From Candidatus Zixiibacteriota bacterium (lineage in GTDB: Bacteria; SM23-81; DAOVCL01): a DNA stretch of 8,837 nt. Shown piece by piece: positions 5,520-8,837 of the stretch. The stretch covers positions 1 through 8,837 of the forward strand of contig DAOVCL010000075.1 in the NCBI GenBank assembly GCA_030670005.1, read 5' to 3'. Position numbers and translations under genes: made by a program. Every line of letters starts with the position of its first letter. Positions within the stretch are counted from its first letter, which is position 1. The notes beneath the pieces are model-generated. The model did no database searches, was not told where the DNA came from, and saw only the letters and a program-made list of their open reading frames with translations.

Positions 5520-6215
5520 ATGAGCAAGAAGTCATACAATCTTCGTATTAGGGATCTCCCGGAGGAGGATAAACCTCGGGAGAAATTGAGGAAACACGGG
5601 CCAGCAGCCCTGAAGAACTACGAACTGATGGCGGTGATCCTGGGAAAGGGAACAAGAAGGGAGGGCGTTCTTGAGCTCTCCCAGAGGATTATGGCCCAAT
5701 ATGGTGATCAGGCCATCTTTTCTGAAGGCGATGTGGAGAAGATAGAGAAGGTCCTGGGCCTATCTCCGGTTAAGGCTTGCCAAGTGGTTGCTGCTTTTGA
5801 ATTGGGCAAGAGGTTGTTTGGGAGGCAGACCGAGGTTTTCCTCAGGTCCCCTGAGGAGGTCTTTGAGTATGCAAAGGATATGGCCAGGCTGAAGCAGGAA
5901 CACCTCAGAGGACTCTATTTAGACACCAGGAATAGGCTTATTAGAGATGAGGTGATAACCATAGGCACTCTGAACGAGAGCCTCGCCCACCCCAGGGAGA
6001 TCTTCCACCCCGCAGTGGAGGCCCATGCCGCCGCCATCATCCTTGTCCATAACCACCCTTCAGGAGATCCCTACCCCAGCAGAGACGATATCGAACTGAC
6101 CAAACAGATCTACCAGGCAAGCAAGATTATGGAGATAGAAGTGCTTGACCATGTGATTGTCGGCAACAAGAGATATTGCAGCCTAAAGGAAAGCACAGAG
6201 ATTTGGAGTAGATAG
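5520..6215 (+). CDS. radC: RadC family JAB/MPN-domain protein
   Basis: A 231-residue RadC (UPF0758/DUF2466) protein of normal length. The N-terminus carries the family opening (IRDLPEEDKPREKL, then LKNYELMAVILGKGT) and a helix-hairpin-helix-like segment (VEKIEKVLGLSPVKACQVVA). From about residue 105 follows the JAB/MPN domain with GLYLDTRNRL, GTLNESLAHPREIF and the JAMM metal motif H177-N-H179-PSGD-x6-D190, all metal ligands present. The old radiation-repair role is disputed and the true activity is not established; the fold is shared with metal-dependent deubiquitinase-like peptidases. RadC genes are frequently carried on mobile and defence islands. AGGAG at 5506-5510 is nine bases before the ATG. 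The stop is one base ahead of the hsdR start, so both are on one transcript. Confidence 0.9.
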   Translation: MSKKSYNLRIRDLPEEDKPREKLRKHGPAALKNYELMAVILGKGTRREGVLELSQRIMAQYGDQAIFSEGDVEKIEKVLGLSPVKACQVVAAFELGKRLFGRQTEVFLRSPEEVFEYAKDMARLKQEHLRGLYLDTRNRLIRDEVITIGTLNESLAHPREIFHPAVEAHAAAIILVHNHPSGDPYPSRDDIELTKQIYQASKIMEIEVLDHVIVGNKRYCSLKESTEIWSR

Positions 6216-6216
6216 G

Positions 6217-8736
6217 ATGCTGAACGAATCAGACACCCGGGCGAAGCTCATCGATCCCAAACTTCATCGAGCTGGTTGGGAGGAGGAGAGGATTCTGCGG
6301 GAGATAGATATCACTCAAGGCCAAATTTATTTGGTTGGCGAAGAGCCAAAGAGGAGAGAGAAGAGAAGGCCGGATTATATTCTCCTCTATAAACCATCTT
6401 TCCCCATTGCCGTGGTTGAGGCCAAAGATGAGTCCCACTCACCACTGGCTGGGCTCCAACGGGCCAAGGAATATGCCGACGTATTGGATGTCCAGTTTGC
6501 CTATTCGACCAATGGGCACGGAATCGAAGAGTTCGATTTTACCACCAACAAGCAGACAGCGCTCTCACAATTTCCCTCTCCTGATGAACTCTGGCGGAGA
6601 TACTGGGTTTCCAAATCACCTTCTGGTCACAAAAAGGCAGCAGAAGCCAAGGACCTTTTTGGGAACCCCCTACTCTACCCTTACTATTTAGAACCTGGCG
6701 GTAAGGTCCCCCGGTATTATCAGGATGTGGCGATCAAGAGAGTGATAGAGGCCATCCTTGATCACAAGAAACGTGTCCTGCTGACAATGGCCACCGGCAC
6801 GGGAAAGACTTATGTCGCCTTCCAGGTGGTATGGAAGCTGGTAAAATCAAGATATCTACGTCGGGTTCTCTACATTGCTGACAGGGTTTTCCTAAGGGAT
6901 CAGGCCCATAATGCCGAGTTCTATCCCTTCGGTGATGCGCGGAAATATATTGAGGAGGGAAAAGCCCCCCAAACCAGGGATATCTACTTCAGCATCTATC
7001 AGGCCCTTTACAGTGAGCGGGGTGGAAAAAGGCTGTATCAGGAATACCCTCCAGATTTCTTTGACCTCATAATCATTGATGAGTGCCATCGTTCTGGGTT
7101 TGGTACCTGGCATGAGATCTTGAAACATTTTAAAAGCGCTATCCATCTGGGGATGACTGCAACTCCGAAGCGGACGGATAATATCAACACCTACGGCTAC
7201 TTTAAAAAACCGGTCTATTCCTACAGTTTTGGCCAGGGAGTTTCGGACGGATTTCTTGCCCCCTTTCAGCTCTTCCGCATCTTCACCAACATCGATAAGG
7301 ACGGCCTCCATCTGCGGGAGGCGATCTACCAGGGAGCACAAATCTATATTCCTGAGGAAACCGAGCCAAGGGAATTTTATACTATGCAGGATTTCGAACG
7401 GGAGATCGTAGTGCCAAATCGGACAAAAACCCTATGTGATCATCTGGCTCAACTGTTCAAAACCTTCAGCCCTACCCAGAGAAGCATCATCTACTGTGCG
7501 ACAATAGACCACGCGGCCGAAGTGGCCAAAGAACTGCAGAACCACTTTTCCCATTTAGGTTATCCTGATTATGCTGTCCGTATTGTAGCTGAGGAACCAG
7601 ATGTGGATAAAATATACGAACAATTTCGTGATTCGGAGAAACCGGCCCCTGTAGTTGCCACTACGGTAGACCTTCTGACCACTGGAGTGGATATACCCTC
7701 TGTCCACAATATCGTTCTGCTCAAGCCCATTGCCTCAAAAGTGGTCTTCAAGCAGATCATCGGTCGAGGCAGCAGAGTTGACCCCTTAACCGGTAAATAT
7801 TTCTTTCGCATTATAGATTATGTGAATGCCACCAGGCTGCTCGATGGATGGGAAGAACCTCTGGAAGGTAAACCTGGAAAGATCATTGAGGGGCCTCTTG
7901 ACCTATCCCTCCAGGGGATGGTTGTAGAATACGAGGTAATGACACCCATACCAAATGTTAAGGTTATCGCCGAGATCGGCCCAAATATGCAGCGGAGAGT
8001 CCGCACAAACAAAGAGGGGGAGTTCACACTCACCAAGCTTCCCCACTCACCCATCACCCTTTTCGTCTCAGCAAAGGGTTTTCGCAATCGCAAGTTGACT
8101 ATTATCCCAGAAGCCGACAGTCCACCCTTGATTATTGAGCTCAAACGGGAGGCTCCAAAAGCCGAAAAGATCGTTATCCATAATGTGGAGGTACACATCG
8201 AAGAGGAGACCCGTCTGGTCTATACCTCGGATGGCAAGAAGCTTACTGAGGCTGAATATATCGAATACTCTAAGAAAGGCGTTATCCAACGGGCCGCCTC
8301 TTTAGAAGATCTGAAAGTAATTTGGTTGGAGAGGGAGTCCCGCCATTCTTTTCTGCAAGAGCTTAGAAATGAATCCATCTATCCTGAACTCCTCGCCCTT
8401 TTTCTGAAAATGCCCGATGTCGACACCTTTGATTTACTTGCCCATTTAGCTTTTAGTGCCCCGATTTTGAGCCGTGAGCAACGAGCCCAAAGAGTGCTCA
8501 ATCTCCATCAATCCTTTCTCAATGCCTTTGGTTCAGATGCAAGAGAGGTTCTGCTGGCCCTTTTGGAGAAGTATCGTGTCGGAGGGATCGAGGAGATAAG
8601 AGCAGAGGTATTTCGCATTCCTCCATTTGACCGAATGGGATATGGACCAGGGGTGATCCGACGCTTCGGTGATCCGGCTCGACTTTCCCTGGCTTTGGGA
8701 GAACTCCCAAAAAGGATTTATGAGATAAGCCAATGA
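6217..8736 (+). CDS. hsdR: Type I restriction enzyme subunit R (HsdR, EcoEI-type) with inserted beta domain
   Basis: An 839-residue motor and nuclease subunit of a type I restriction-modification complex, which translocates DNA with ATP and cleaves it. In order: a PD-(D/E)xK nuclease with P52-D53 and E68-A-K70; a superfamily 2 helicase with Walker A ATGTGKT (192-198), D288-ECH-H291, TATPKR (314-319), motif V TTVDLLTTGVDIPS (482-495) and motif VI QIIGRGSR (513-520); and a C-terminal EcoEI_R_C-like domain from about 700 (FDLLAHLAFS, then PPFDRMGYG). Residues about 567-645 form an unusual insert resembling a carboxypeptidase-regulatory-like beta-sandwich (PIPNVKVIAE, RTNKEGEFTLTKLP, LFVSAKGFRNRKL, LIIELKRE). 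All catalytic motifs are intact, so it should be active. GGAG at 6205-6208 precedes the ATG, and the end overlaps hsdM by ATGA. Arginine codons CGG/CGT are more frequent than in the genes before radC, which may indicate transfer. Confidence 0.92.
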   Translation: MLNESDTRAKLIDPKLHRAGWEEERILREIDITQGQIYLVGEEPKRREKRRPDYILLYKPSFPIAVVEAKDESHSPLAGLQRAKEYADVLDVQFAYSTNGHGIEEFDFTTNKQTALSQFPSPDELWRRYWVSKSPSGHKKAAEAKDLFGNPLLYPYYLEPGGKVPRYYQDVAIKRVIEAILDHKKRVLLTMATGTGKTYVAFQVVWKLVKSRYLRRVLYIADRVFLRDQAHNAEFYPFGDARKYIEEGKAPQTRDIYFSIYQALYSERGGKRLYQEYPPDFFDLIIIDECHRSGFGTWHEILKHFKSAIHLGMTATPKRTDNINTYGYFKKPVYSYSFGQGVSDGFLAPFQLFRIFTNIDKDGLHLREAIYQGAQIYIPEETEPREFYTMQDFEREIVVPNRTKTLCDHLAQLFKTFSPTQRSIIYCATIDHAAEVAKELQNHFSHLGYPDYAVRIVAEEPDVDKIYEQFRDSEKPAPVVATTVDLLTTGVDIPSVHNIVLLKPIASKVVFKQIIGRGSRVDPLTGKYFFRIIDYVNATRLLDGWEEPLEGKPGKIIEGPLDLSLQGMVVEYEVMTPIPNVKVIAEIGPNMQRRVRTNKEGEFTLTKLPHSPITLFVSAKGFRNRKLTIIPEADSPPLIIELKREAPKAEKIVIHNVEVHIEEETRLVYTSDGKKLTEAEYIEYSKKGVIQRAASLEDLKVIWLERESRHSFLQELRNESIYPELLALFLKMPDVDTFDLLAHLAFSAPILSREQRAQRVLNLHQSFLNAFGSDAREVLLALLEKYRVGGIEEIRAEVFRIPPFDRMGYGPGVIRRFGDPARLSLALGELPKRIYEISQ

Positions 8737-8837
8737 ATAAACAGTCTGAACTTTTTGAGCACCAGACCCGTAAGGACCTGGCCAACGAAATCTGGCGGGC
8801 CTGTGACATTATGAGACGGGATGATGGAACTACAGGG
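8733..8837 (+). CDS. hsdM: Type I restriction enzyme methylase subunit HsdM, N-terminal 35 codons
   Basis: The ATG at 8733 overlaps the hsdR stop (ATGA), and the frame is open to the end of the window. The visible protein starts MNKQSELFEHQTRKDLANEI and continues with WRACDIMRRDDGTTG. This fits the N-terminal helical domain of HsdM (usual pattern 'lw-a-d-lR--gg'), which precedes the SAM-dependent adenine methylase domain. The methylase motifs and the specificity gene hsdS must lie beyond 8837. Start choice rests on the overlap and the homologous start; no strong Shine-Dalgarno sequence is seen, so re-initiation after hsdR is likely. Confidence 0.8.
   Translation, partial: MNKQSELFEHQTRKDLANEIWRACDIMRRDDGTTG

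Noticed and set aside
6892..7341. Minus-strand open frame of 149 codons opposite hsdR
   Set aside because: It is antisense to the helicase core containing DECH and TATPKR. It has no recognisable motif and no ribosome site.

Overview
The window comes from a bacterial chromosome, probably an uncultured anaerobic or thermophilic lineage. The reasons are good sigma70-type promoter matches, RadC, a type I restriction operon and an AmmeMemoRadiSam-type radical SAM enzyme. Arginine is mostly AGG/AGA and isoleucine often ATA in the housekeeping-like genes. Short dispersed repeats (CCTGTCAATCCTG units, palindrome blocks) fill the intergenic DNA. I cannot name a phylum from the sequence alone; a deep-branching group such as Desulfobacterota or Nitrospirota is only a guess.

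Layout, all real genes on the + strand: (1) 1-477 is the 3' end of a TPR-repeat protein. (2) 478-1488 is AT-richer, gene-poor DNA holding a minus-strand relic of an ISAzo13-family transposase. Its N-terminal and C-terminal parts are recognisable, but the DDE catalytic middle has been lost and replaced by about 300 bp of hairpins and short repeats. (3) 1489-2601 is a PflA-like (COG1180-type) radical SAM protein with an extra N-terminal zinc-ribbon-like motif. (4) 2602-3030 is non-coding, palindrome-rich repeat DNA. (5) 3031-5422 is a tight three-gene operon with overlapping ends: an endonuclease III-like HhH-GPD protein lacking the catalytic lysine, an AmmeMemoRadiSam-system radical SAM enzyme (AmrS-like), and a DUF72 protein. 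(6) 5457-8837 is a second operon. It starts at a TTGACT-17-TATAAT promoter and runs radC, hsdR (type I restriction subunit R) and the first 35 codons of hsdM, which leaves the window.

How the parts work together: the last operon is a defence cassette in which HsdR and HsdM would form a type I restriction-modification enzyme; hsdS must lie downstream, outside the window. RadC precedes hsdR by one base and shares its promoter. The most unusual point is a carboxypeptidase-regulatory-like beta-sandwich domain inserted between the helicase core and the C-terminal domain of HsdR. The HhH-GPD/AmrS/DUF72 trio looks translationally coupled, but the usual AMMECR1 and MEMO partners of AmrS are not next to it. 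Its function is unknown and it is the best candidate for an undescribed module here.
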